This document shows positions 46,461-57,208 of a stretch of 64,000 nucleotides of DNA, piece after piece. The DNA is from Pleurostoma richardsiae (Eukaryota; Ascomycota; Sordariomycetes; Calosphaeriales; Pleurostomataceae): assembly GCA_030052745.1 (NCBI GenBank), contig JANBVO010000004.1, forward strand, positions 124,001 through 188,000. Direction: 5' to 3'. Under the pieces are notes generated by a model. It searched no databases, was not told where the DNA came from, and saw nothing but the letters and a program-made list of their open reading frames with translations. Position 1 is the stretch's first letter. Every line of letters begins with the position of its first letter. Made by a program: the position numbers and the translations under genes.

Positions 46461-48635
46461 TGTGGATTCGAAGAACGACAAGATAGAGAGTGTCACATCA
46501 CACTGAACCTCCCGAGTTTCTGGTATCTGGGGAAGAACGGCCGGAAGCGAATGACAGGCGAATGGGCGAGCATGGCATCATATGGTGGAATTGAAGTGGT
46601 TGGTGCGGGCGCTGCACGGACAGGGCGGGACAGCAGGTAGGCAGTCCAACAGGGGGAAATGGGGGCGTTGTTGTGCCGTAATATAAGGGCATCGACTTAG
46701 AAGAGAGCGAGGTCAGGTTATTCACCGTCCATCATCGTGAGAATGTCTCAGATGAATGAAGGCGTTGTTGGCCAGGCAGGCGGACGAGGAATGATAGGCA
46801 CGTCTACCAAGAATGCCGACACGAGACACTTGGACCAGTGAAAGCAATGACCACAGGACGAGCCAAGGGATAGACAATCGTCGTCGGTAGTTTAGACGAG
46901 CTCAGAAACGGTGTAGGTGGTGTACGGTAAGGCGTGGCAGCAAGCAAAGGCAACTTGAGGAAGAGTCGTCCGGGAGGAGAAGCATCACAGTGGGTAGGTA
47001 GACTAAGTACCGAGTAGAGACAAGTTGGCCGGTCCCGTTCCAGCAAGCGCTCTATCGGCGCGGAATAGAAAGGAGAAACTCAGAGACGCTCACGTCAGTC
47101 AACCGCTAAGGTGCCGGAGGGGAGGGCAGAGATCGTGCCGATGGTGTCTTGCCGCCGGAGTCTCCTCCTCGTCATGCATCTGCGCTTCCATGCTTCCACA
47201 CTGGGCTGCCGCGTCTTCGGACTTTAACAGGAAGGCCAGTAGCCAGGCGATCATTAGTCAACCGAGTGAGGTTCTTGCGTGCTCAGCAGTCCTTTCAGCA
47301 CACGGGCGCTTCTGAAGCTCCTGACGGTTGTGACATCGAGGCTAATGCACCCAAGAGATTGTTAGTCTTGCTAGCGCAGACCGCCATGGCCCTAGGATGC
47401 ATTAGCTGGGGTACCTACCCCAGCCTTCTCACAAAGGGCCAATCCTCCGTACCTCCTCCACACCACTCACAAGCTCCCAACACCAGAGACGAGGCTTCGA
47501 TAACTCAGCGGATACGTGCCGAGCACATGAGGAGCCTTACGTACAACTGGCATGTAGCGGTTATGTGTCAGTCTGAAGCTCTCGCCTTAGCTGAGTCTGG
47601 ACTACCCTTAACGCCTTCTGCCGGCCAGACTTCCGCGCGCCCTGGAATTCATTCCATCCGCGCATAAGCTTAATCCCCACATACCACAGTAATCAAGCGG
47701 CTTTTAGGTGTTATTATAATCCCCGAGAGACAGAGATCACACTCTTTTGTCATCTGGGAAACTGTGGCGCCGATGCTCTCTCTTCCACTGACCTGATGCT
47801 TAATGGATTTGACATGAACTTCCCAGCACCATCATCTTTCAACATCGATATTGAGAATCTACCTACCTTTCCGGGGCAGCCGGAGCCGGATTCGTGGCGA
47901 TTGAACCGTTCTGTAGGCGTCCGTCCCGGTCCGAGGAGCGAAGAGATCAGCCTTCATGATGAAGCCTGCCGCGTCTATCCTTTAGGCTCTTTCGGTCCTC
48001 CGCTCTTGGTCTTGGCCTCTTCACTAATAAACTCCAGTTCTGTGCCAGATGTGGCTGCTTATCTCTGCTGTTCCCCTCCTTGCTTTCCTTGTTGCGTATG
48101 CCGCCGCAATCGGCACACTTCCCCGGATGCAGGCACGTCAAGATTATGCAAAGCGGCCGGCCTGGTCATCTCTGGTTGGTGAGCAGACTTTCGGAGCTTC
48201 AAACAGCAGTGACAGGTAACTTGCGCCTGTCTGGTGATATTCCACACTGTTTAATGTTGTTACCCCATGTCTTCTGCACCCAGCGTGTCATTTAACACCC
48301 TCCGGTGTTCTGGGCTCCTCTCTTCTGCAGCTCTATGTGGTTGCAGAGGTTGATGTAACTGTCTGCTGCACCATCTCGCTGAGTTCTGACAAGGCCCAGA
48401 ACAACAAGGACCGAATACTAAAGCCCGAAGATGTCCACTTCCCCTGCTGGAGCGATCCGCCTTCATTCCCCGGTTCTCTTAGACTGACACGGTCCCAGCT
48501 CTTTGGCACACGCGGCGCAGCGGTCCGAGCCGACTCCTGTACTACCTGACTTCACCTGCATTTACATAGTTGATATTCTCGCCGGTAGTGTCACATAACT
48601 AAGATCAGAGTCCTTGATAGAGGTCAGCTGCCGTG
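46461..48635. other. Divergent region between regulator and sugar porter
   Basis: 2.2 kb, probable promoters of both genes. CGGTCCG at 48521-48527 lies 109 bp before the porter start. A short frame from 47796 begins MLNGFDMNFPAPSSFNIDIE and looks like a regulator C-terminus, but it has no gene around it. Other frames (for example 47149-47667) have no support. Confidence 0.45.
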
Positions 48636-50512
48636 ATGGCGCCGTCGATTGTCAAGCACTTCAACCGCAGGCTTTCCCTGTCTGTGGTGCTTATTGCAGT
48701 GTCTCAGTTCAACTATGGCTTCGACAACCAGGCCTTCGCCCAGACACAGGCCATGAACGCCTTCACTGAACAGTTTGGGGACTACAACCCAAAGACCGAG
48801 AAATACTATCTGAAGACTTACTGGCTGTCCCTTTTCAACAGCCTCCCGTTCATAGGCTTTGCAGTCGGTGAGATACGCCGTCCGCCTGCTCCTCCTGTAT
48901 ACTAAAGCCGGAAGCAGGACTGGTGTTTGGCAGCATGATCAGCGCTAGATGGGGTCGCCGGATGGCAATGTTCTGCATGAGTTTATATGCCCTGGTCTCT
49001 GCTACAATTGTCGTCACGGCGCAGACGAAAGGTCAGATAATGGTTGGTCGTATACTTAACTGTGGGTGAGCTTTTGCTTGCTTCTCTTGTTTCCATTAGG
49101 ATCGTCACTAAGCTTAACATGGGCTGCTCCAAGACGTCTACATTGGCTGTGAGCTTGCTACAGTCCCGGTTTTCCAGTCAGAGATCGTTCCGGCACCTGT
49201 CCGCGGCCTTGCGGTTAGCACCTACCAGCTTAGCATCAATGTGCGTGCTGTAATACCCGCCTTTAGGGATCTGGTTACTGACTGTGTAGGCTGGCGGCTT
49301 GGTGATCAACGGCATATGCAGAGCGACGAGTTCCAATTCCGGGCGCAGCGCCTATACCATTCCATACGGCTTGTTTTACATTGTTCCGTGCATCATCATC
49401 TCCTTCATCTGGCTCATCCCTGAGGTACCACTGCCCCTCCACCTCTGATCATCTATCCAACTAACGCGTGGTAGTCGCCGAGATGGCTGATGACCAGGGA
49501 TCGATTGGATGAAGCTCGCGAAGCGCACAGAAAGTACCGAGAAGGGACCATGTCTGACCAGGCTATCGAAAGGGAGTTCAAGCAGCTGTATGCTGCTTTT
49601 CTGGCCGAGCACGAGCAAGGCCATACGGTCGAGCTGTTCAAGGGCACAAACTTGAAACGGACCGCCATTGTCCTGGGCATGAATTTCTTCCAGCAGGCTA
49701 CAGGACAGACCTTCGCTTCGCAGTACGGTCCGTCCAGGTTGTCGGGCAGAAGCGAACGGAAATCTCACTGATTACAATCCAGGGACGATATTCATCAAGA
49801 GCCTTGGCACCGTGAACCCGTTCTCCGTGTCAACGGGCAACTCTGCTATCGGAATCTTTATCCTTATTGTTGCCCTGTTAACGGCAGACAAGCTTGGGAG
49901 AAGGTGTTTCACCACCGACGTCACTTCATCTCTCTCCCGTCATGCTGATCTGGGGGCAGATACATGCTATTCATAGGCTCATTCGTGCAGACGGCGGCAC
50001 TGTTCACGATGGGCGGCCTCGGCTTACAGTCTCCGCCATCCTTCGGGCACAAGGGCGGCGAAGTCGCCATGCTCGTCGTCTTCGGCGCAGGCTTCCTCTA
50101 CTCGTGGGGCCCGATCACCTACGTCGTGACCACCGAGCTCCCGGCCCTCCGGCTCCGTGACCGCTCCCAGCGGGTGGCATCCATGATGAACATCTTCATG
50201 AACTTCCTGGTGACTTTCGTGGTGCCGTACCTGCTCAACGCGCCGTACGCGAACCTCCACAGCAGGGTCGGCTTCATCTTTGGGTCGATCAGCGTCCTGT
50301 CGGGCGTGTTTGCCTACTTCTGTGTGCCGGAGTGCAAGGGCAGGAGCCTGGAGGAGATCGATGCCATGTTCTTGGAACGGGTCCCGGTTAGGAAGTTCCG
50401 GAGACACCCGCGGATCCGGATCGAGGTGGACGCTGCGAGTGAGAGTGGCGGAGGCGTGTTGGAGGACTGTCCGACGGAACAGCTGGAGGAGAAAGCGGTT
50501 TCGAAGGATTAG
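48636..50512 (+). CDS. MFS sugar porter, 514 aa
   Basis: Proton-coupled sugar transporter of the major facilitator sugar porter family in the plasma membrane. Seven exons: 48636-48867, 48918-49061, 49134-49240, 49290-49424, 49475-49727, 49783-49903 and 49960-50512, total 515 codons, introns 49-72 bp. Family motifs: ARWGRR (loop 2-3), GRILNYVYIGCELATVPVFQ, the PESPRWLMTRDRLDEA block after helix 6, ADKLGRR (loop 8-9) and PECKGRSLEEIDAMF after helix 12. QQATGQTFASQYG occupies the helix 7 sugar-binding region. Resembles alpha-glucoside or maltose permeases of moulds rather than hexose carriers; substrate unproven. The start is the first ATG; a GTG just before is not used. Divergent from the regulator, so co-regulation with the sulfatase is plausible. 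Confidence 0.9.
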
Positions 50513-51170
50513 ACTGTCAACAATATTTCTGTTGAATCATTGGAGGAGTCAGGTATTGCGTCAACATGCAGACATGTTGCCGCCGGGCTCCGCGGTAAAC
50601 AACCCGAATGCCGGAGTAGCAGCTATGCCGGGATGGTCTACGCTAGAGGTACTGTAGATCTACTCCCCAGAGAAGTGACGAGGCCAAATGCCTCAGCGGT
50701 AGATTGTGACTCGTGCAGTAACAAATGGAAGTCTAGCAATCGAGAACCTTCAGTTCAATATGCAGTTCAACAGAGAAAGGAGTAGTAAGTAGTGAGCCCC
50801 TATTTGCAGCTTCGTGGCGGGCGATCCCGACCCGTCTTGGTGACGGAGCAGAAAACGGCGAGTCGTGGGCCATGACTGCCGCCGGATCTCATTTGCGGCG
50901 GTCGGCAAGTGGAGTCCGCTACGACAACACCAAACCTCACTTCCTCGGACCTGGGCAGAAAAGGCCAAAAATACAACTTTTTTCACGCATCCGCACGATC
51001 CGGCCGATGGATTCATAGCAGTGTTGTAATTCTCTCTTTCATACTCTCCCTAACAGACAGCCAGATGGCGCTGAGACTCTTTCATCCAGCCCTGTAGAAC
51101 TGTCCTTTTCCCTCTAGCTTTCCTCCCGCGCTACGGCCTCCACCCGACCGTAACCGAGACTGCGCCAGTC
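50513..51170. other. Intergenic, GPI13 upstream region
   Basis: 658 bp holding the sugar porter 3' end and the GPI13 promoter. No gene seen. Confidence 0.5.
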
Positions 51171-54100
51171 ATGCCCCCTCCCAAGGCTCGACCCCGGCCG
51201 AAGCAGGCGACGCCCACGGCCGAGTACAGGAAGATCGCGACGCAGTTTGCAGAGGCGAAGCGGCGCAAGGAGCTGGAAGACGCGGCCCGCGACCGGACCG
51301 ATGTTGGCACAAATGTCGAGCAGCAGCAGCAGCCCGACACCAGCGCTCAGGAGCGCCAGCGCCAGGCCCTCGAGGCCCGCCGCAAGACCGCCTACGAGCG
51401 GCGCTGGGGCTGGACGGTCGGCTTCTGGGTCTGGATGCTGTGCATCCACGCCATTGGCATTGCATACTTCACGTCGGGGTTCCTGCTAACACGGCTGGTG
51501 CTGGACGAGAGCTCGCGCTGTGGTGTGTCCCCATTAAACAGCACCAGCAGCAGCGACGGCGTCTTGCCGGACTGGCCAGGGCGGGGCACCGTGAAGGGCG
51601 GGTGCTGGCACCCTAAGACGTTCGACCGCGCCGTGGTCATCCTCGTCGATGCGCTGCGGTACGACTTCACTGTGCCGGTCGACGACGGCGCCGAATTCCA
51701 CGATGCCCTCCCCTTCCTCTACGAGACAGCCGTCAAGCGGCCTCGGAGCGCCTTCCTCCGGCCGTTCATCGCCGATCCGCCCACGAGCACGCTGCAGAGG
51801 CTGAAGGGCCTCACGACTGGCACGCTACCGACGTTCATCGATCTTGGAAGCAATTTCGCGGGGACGGCCATTGAGGAGGACAACCTGCTTGCGCAGCTGC
51901 GCGACCAGGGGAAGAGGATTGTTCATCTCGGGGACGACACTTGGCAGGCGCTGTTCCCGGACTACTTCGTTGGCAACCTCAGCAGGGCGTACGATAGCTT
52001 CAACGTATGGGATCTGCATACCGTAGACAACGGGGTGCTCGAGCATATATTTCCCCTGATGAAACCGGAGAGGAAGGGAGAGTGGGATGTTCTCATTGGT
52101 CATTTCCTTGGCGTCGACCATGCAGGACATCGCTATGGCCCGGCGCATCCAGCTATGAGGGAGAAGCTCCAGCAGATGGACCGGTTCATTCGAGACCTCG
52201 CCGAGACGATCGATGATGACACCTTGCTAATCGTCATGGGCGATCATGGTATGGACAGCAAGGGAGACCACGGCGGCGAAAGCGACGACGAGATCGAGGC
52301 TGCGCTGTGGATGTACTCCTCGAGATCCGTCTTCGGCCGCACTCAACCTGAATATGCCGTCCCGCCCGCATCTGCCAAGATTCGGCCTGTCAACCAGATC
52401 GATCTCGTTCCCACTTTGGCTCTGCTCCTGGGCATCCCTATCCCTTACAACAATCTGGGGGCGCCAATCGAAGAGGCTTTTGCGGGCCCCAACGGAAATG
52501 CATGGGCGGATCTGGCGGCGGCAGCAAGGGTGACTGCAGCCGGCATCAAGCGGTACCAGGCATCCTACTTTGCTGCTAGAGGCATTGAGCAGGATGATAA
52601 GCCGGGCTCGCCGCTCGCTCTCTACAAGAAGGCGGAGCAGATTGCTACAGGGGATAAGAAGGGGAAGCTGCACGAGTCGGCGTACAAGGCTTACATGAGT
52701 TACCAAGAAGAGACTCTGAGGATCTACAAGAGCCTGTGGGCCAGGTTTGATATTCCGAGCATGATTATAGGCCTGAGCATCATGGCATGCGCCGTGATTG
52801 TCCTCCTCGTCTACGTCTCAGGGGATGAAGACGATGACATCGCTGTCCTAGAGGACATCGAGCTTGACCTAGCAGAGATGAAGCTCGAGGCCGAAGGCGT
52901 CGGAGCCGGATCTGACACGCCCTCATATCAAGCCTACAACCAGAACCTCGTCAAAGCCGCACTAGTCGGTGCTGTGCCCGGCGCTGGGGTTGGATTATTG
53001 CTGGCCGTTTTCACGAAGGCGCACGACTATCGCCTCGCAGCGGCTACTGCCGCCCTCGCAAGCATGGCAATGGTTACGTCGGCGCTTCCCAAGAAAGGCA
53101 TTCTCAGCCTCCTGCCTACTAGCCCCTGGGGCTGGCTCGCCGTCCTCTTCACTGTTAGTCAGTCAGTGGGCTTCGCATCCAACTCTTACACAATCTGGGA
53201 AGACTCGATTCTCCTCTTCTTCCTTACCACTTTTGGCTTCGCAAATATCATCGCCGCCTTCAATCTTTCCTCGAAGGCGGATCGCTTCCTCGCGATCTAC
53301 CACTCCGTCCTCTTTGTTATCTTGGGCCGCCTGGCTTCCTTTTCGAAACTCTGCAGAGAGGAGCAGATGCCCTACTGCACCTCGACGTACTACGCGTCCG
53401 CCACTTCCTCTACCTCTGCTCCCTGGCAGCTTGCGATACCTTTTGCAGTCTTTGCTATTCTGCCGTCCATCATCAAGGCATACTATTTACCCACTCGATC
53501 CTATGAAGGGCTGGCGCCCACATGGATTGGATACGTGCTGCGGACCGGCCTCTTCATGTCGGCGGTCTACTGGACCCTAGATTCTGCCGATAACGGCAAC
53601 TGGGTTCCGGGCATCGCCGAAGGTTCCCTGAAGACGGCCCGCACGTCCATCGCGCAGCTGGTCCTAGGGCTTGCCTTCGTTGCCGGGACCACGGGCTTTA
53701 TATGGGCACCTCCGTGCGTGTCTATCCTGACGAGTGCGTCCACCGCCGGGCGAGCACAAATAACCGTGCTCGGATACGGCAACGCCAACGGCGCTCGCTA
53801 CCTCCTCCTCCCCATCAACATCGTGGGCGCCTGCATTCTACTTTCCAAGCCCATGGGCGGGGGCGCCATCGCCCTCATGATGTGGCAGGTCCTCTCCCTC
53901 GTGGAACTGCTGGACCTGAACGCCATCACCGGCGAGGCCATCGGCCCCGTGATGCTCGGTTTGCTCGGCAACTACCACTTCTTCAAGACCGGCCATCAGG
54001 CCGCCCTCTCCAGCATCCAGTGGGACAGCGCCTTCGTCCCGCTGTCCACGATTCGCTACCCGTGGAGTCCCGCCGCCGTGGCGCTCAACACCTTCGCAGG

Positions 54101-54413
54101 CCAGATCCTGGCCGTCGCCGCGGTGCCACTGGTCGTACTCTGGAAGACTGGGCCCAAGCGCAAGGGCGCGCTTGAGGGCGTGAGCCGGGCGCTGGGCGCG
54201 CTGGTGGCGTACTTCGCCGTGGAGGCGCTGGCGTCAATGGCGTGGGCGGGGTGGCTGCGGCGCCACCTCATGCTGTATCGCGTGTTCAACCCGCGGTTCA
54301 TGATGGCGGCGATCGTGCTGCTTGTCGTTGATGTGGTTGGCATAGCGGTGGCGCTGACGGGGGTGCGGTCGAATACGCTTGCTATTAGCGAGGTGTTTGG
54401 GTGGGCGGACTGA
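51171..54413 (+). CDS. GPI13: GPI ethanolamine phosphate transferase 3 (Gpi13/PIG-O), 1080 aa
   Basis: Transfers phosphoethanolamine to the third mannose of the GPI precursor in the ER, the link to which proteins are later attached. Single exon. A cytosolic basic N-terminus is followed by one membrane segment (about 80-105). The large luminal domain is of the alkaline phosphatase superfamily: AVVILVDALRYDF (metal site), LKGLTTGTLPTFIDLG (catalytic Thr), HFLGVDHAGHRYGP and LLIVMGDHGMDSKGDHGGES (metal ligands). About a dozen more membrane segments fill residues 520-1075. Length fits the family (around 1000). LTTGTLPTFID and the length favour Gpi13 over Mcd4 or Gpi7. It works one step after SMP3, which lies 36 kb away. 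Confidence 0.94.
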   Translation: MPPPKARPRPKQATPTAEYRKIATQFAEAKRRKELEDAARDRTDVGTNVEQQQQPDTSAQERQRQALEARRKTAYERRWGWTVGFWVWMLCIHAIGIAYFTSGFLLTRLVLDESSRCGVSPLNSTSSSDGVLPDWPGRGTVKGGCWHPKTFDRAVVILVDALRYDFTVPVDDGAEFHDALPFLYETAVKRPRSAFLRPFIADPPTSTLQRLKGLTTGTLPTFIDLGSNFAGTAIEEDNLLAQLRDQGKRIVHLGDDTWQALFPDYFVGNLSRAYDSFNVWDLHTVDNGVLEHIFPLMKPERKGEWDVLIGHFLGVDHAGHRYGPAHPAMREKLQQMDRFIRDLAETIDDDTLLIVMGDHGMDSKGDHGGESDDEIEAALWMYSSRSVFGRTQPEYAVPPASAKIRPVNQIDLVPTLALLLGIPIPYNNLGAPIEEAFAGPNGNAWADLAAAARVTAAGIKRYQASYFAARGIEQDDKPGSPLALYKKAEQIATGDKKGKLHESAYKAYMSYQEETLRIYKSLWARFDIPSMIIGLSIMACAVIVLLVYVSGDEDDDIAVLEDIELDLAEMKLEAEGVGAGSDTPSYQAYNQNLVKAALVGAVPGAGVGLLLAVFTKAHDYRLAAATAALASMAMVTSALPKKGILSLLPTSPWGWLAVLFTVSQSVGFASNSYTIWEDSILLFFLTTFGFANIIAAFNLSSKADRFLAIYHSVLFVILGRLASFSKLCREEQMPYCTSTYYASATSSTSAPWQLAIPFAVFAILPSIIKAYYLPTRSYEGLAPTWIGYVLRTGLFMSAVYWTLDSADNGNWVPGIAEGSLKTARTSIAQLVLGLAFVAGTTGFIWAPPCVSILTSASTAGRAQITVLGYGNANGARYLLLPINIVGACILLSKPMGGGAIALMMWQVLSLVELLDLNAITGEAIGPVMLGLLGNYHFFKTGHQAALSSIQWDSAFVPLSTIRYPWSPAAVALNTFAGQILAVAAVPLVVLWKTGPKRKGALEGVSRALGALVAYFAVEALASMAWAGWLRRHLMLYRVFNPRFMMAAIVLLVVDVVGIAVALTGVRSNTLAISEVFGWAD

Positions 54414-55240
54414 AAGAAGAGCCTTGGTGCAGAAAACTGAGACAGTCACTGAAGCCGCGGGCAAGACGATACCCCATGTGTTTGATACGGGTTCAACGTT
54501 GTATAGAGGTAAACTGTAATCGTGTGAAAAAGGAGTGGGCGGACTACGAGGGATCCGTTGATCAGAGGGGGAAATCTCCCGTATGGGGACTAGCTATGAC
54601 GGCCATGTCATTGGAAAACAAAATCATGGAGATATGTCCTGTGAGATAGGCTGAGGAGGATTGCAGAATATAATTGCCAGTCGCCTCATCCCAGGAGAAT
54701 CCCGCCAATCTTGGCCTGCTCGACCAGCAGACCGGATTCCTGAACACCGCCGCGGACGGAGCGGGTCCGGAGCGGAGACTCGGGCCCGCCCCGTGATTTC
54801 GGCGGAGAAAATAAGGGACAGACAAACCGTGGGCAGGCGGTGATGTGCGTTGGCACCTTGTCAGAGCACCCAAGTTGAATTACTAGTCTCTATCTTATCA
54901 GAGGTGTTGAGCAAAACTCAATATCTTTTTTACTTCTCCTGTAATGCAAGCGTCTCACAAAGAACGTGATTGTGACTCAGAGGGCAGTTCCTAAGCCGCG
55001 GCTAGAGCCAGTAGGCCCTGTAATAGCGAATCCTTCCCCAACGGGAATCAGGCATCCGTCGCCCGGTCACGCCCCGTATTAAAAGCTCAGCTGCTCTCCC
55101 TTCCGGTGTCCCCTCGGCTGCTCTCTCCTTCGCTCGGCATCCTCCCGCTCCGCCATTCAACTAGCCCACGCGGAGTCGAGATATATTATCACCATCTCAC
55201 TTCACTTATACTACTATACTCTTTTCACGCGACATCCACC
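54414..55240. other. Intergenic, RAE1 upstream region
   Basis: 827 bp; the last 100 bases are pyrimidine-rich and lead into the RAE1 start. No gene seen. Confidence 0.5.
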
Positions 55241-56532
55241 ATGTTCGGGCAGGCAGACAAGGCCCTGCCCGCCGATGCTACCGACACCATCTCGTGCGTC
55301 CGCTGGTCCCCGGTCGGCCAGCACCTGGCCGCCGGGTCCTGGGACGGCAAGGTGCGCATCTACGACGTCAAGGCGGACGGGTCCGCTCGCGGGGTGGCCA
55401 TGCTGTCCAGCAACGCGCCCGTCTTCAGCTGCGACTGGAGCAAGGTAAGTGCCGTTTGAGGCTCTCTAACCCCACACAGCCTTTCCTCTGCCCGTCCCGT
55501 ACTCCGGGATGGGTAGAGACGAGACATGCACACACATGAGAAAACAATACGAACCGCCCATGTCTATAGGTGAGGGGTTACGCTCTACAGAGGATGCCTC
55601 TGGCTTGTTGCTAAACAGGGAACGCAGGACGGATCCATCATCGCCGGGGCCGGGGCGGACAAGTCTCTCCACCTCCTGGACGCCGCCTCCGGAGCGACCA
55701 CCACCATCGCGTCGGCGCACGACGCCCCCGTGCATTCCGTCCGCTTTGTCAGCATCCCCTCTTCCCCCGGGAGCCCCATCCTCGCCACGGGCTCCTGGGA
55801 CAGGACGGTGCGCTACTGGGACCTCCGCGCCGGCGGCGGCACGCCGGTCGCGACGCTGCGGTGCGCCGAGCGCGTGTACTCCATGGACAGCGCGGCGGAC
55901 CTGCTCGTCGTGGCCACCGCCGGGCGCGTGATCCACCTCGTCAACCTCGCGAGCCCGGGCGCGTTCGCGAGCACTCGGCAGTCGCCCCTCAAGTTCCAGA
56001 CCACCTGCGTGGCCACGTTTCCCGACGGGAAGGGCTGGGCCACGGGGAGCATCGAGGGGCGCTGCGGCATTACCTCCGTTGCCGAAGATACCAGCAGGTA
56101 TGTCTGAAACACCTTTCCCCCGCTCACCAATCTCCCCTGCCGGCCCGCTGACGGTGACTCCCATATGCCAGCATCGCCAAGGAGGTCAACTTCACCTTCC
56201 GCTGCCACCGTGACACGCCGGACGCCAGGAAGGTCGTCAAGGTCTGGGCCGTCAACGCCGTCAGCTGGCACCCCGGGCACGCCACCACCTTCAGCACCGG
56301 CGGCGCCGACGGCACCTTCCACTTCTGGGACCGCGTCGCGCACCAGCGGCTGCGGGCGTTCCCGAGCGCGGGCGGCGCCGTCACCGCGACGGACTTCAGC
56401 CGCGACGGCAGGCTGTTCGCGTACGCGGTCGGGTACGACTGGTCGATGGGGTGCGCCGGCAACAGGGTCGATTACCCTACGAAGCTGATGCTGCACCCCG
56501 TGGCGGATGAGGAAGTTAAGCCGAGGAAATGA
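55241..56532 (+). CDS. RAE1: WD40 mRNA export factor Rae1/Gle2, 347 aa
   Basis: Seven-bladed WD40 protein that binds the GLEBS motif of nucleoporin Nup98/Nup116 and supports mRNA export and mitotic functions. Three exons: 55241-55444, 55619-56097 and 56172-56532, total 348 codons, introns 174 and 74 bp. Early blades contain DTISCVRWSPVGQHLAAGSW and ATGSWDRTVRYWDLR. The stretch NFTFRCHRDTP and the following AVNAVSWHPGHATTFSTGGA with DGTFHFWDR are the signature of Rae1/Gle2. FAYAVGYDWSMGC near the C-terminus separates it from Bub3. Length matches (yeast Gle2 365). The splice after AGC AG restores the conserved block in frame. Confidence 0.94.
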
Positions 56533-57208
56533 GGGAGGTAGAGCGGCAGGGTTTTTGGGTTGTGCCGCTGTTGGATGATGCAGGGAATGGGATCAGAGGG
56601 GGGGGACAGGAGCATAAATTGCTTACGGCCCTGCTGGAGGATGTGGTGACTGGGTGAAGCCACTGTTGTTGGCTTGGTGTGAAATCTTGGCAATCTTGTA
56701 TTCCTGGAGGATCTCCTATGTCCTGGACCTTGGTATATGTACTTGACGTGGGAGGAATTGGGGGTTCGTGCCTTGGGTTTGGGTCAAAGCAAGCTGTTGG
56801 AAAAGGAGAGGAGAGTGATGCTCTGTCCGACGCAAAGATGATAGCTGCAAAGAAATCTGGAAATGGAAGTTGTCACGTCGAAGCTTGAGATGGAATCCAA
56901 CAATGAAGTTAACGAGATGAATCATCTAGTCATAATCCAATTACTATCCATTTCGGTCCGAGATTGTCGGCCGAGTTCTATCAAACCTCTAGTCGTCTCA
57001 AGCTCAGACGGGCTCCTCAACCATAACAAGTCCACCAGATATTCTAGTAGCCCCAAAAGAAACAGTGAAGGAGTACTGTAATGAGGGTATCAAACTGCAA
57101 GTGCTCGCTCCGTCCGCAGGCCCATGGAATCACTGAACGCCAATGCCGTAGACAATACCTAGAAACCCCCGATGCTACAAATCACTATACCTTCACTGGA
57201 AAGAAACA
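56533..57208. other. Convergent 3' region of RAE1 and SGNH esterase
   Basis: 676 bp, no gene seen. Confidence 0.5.
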
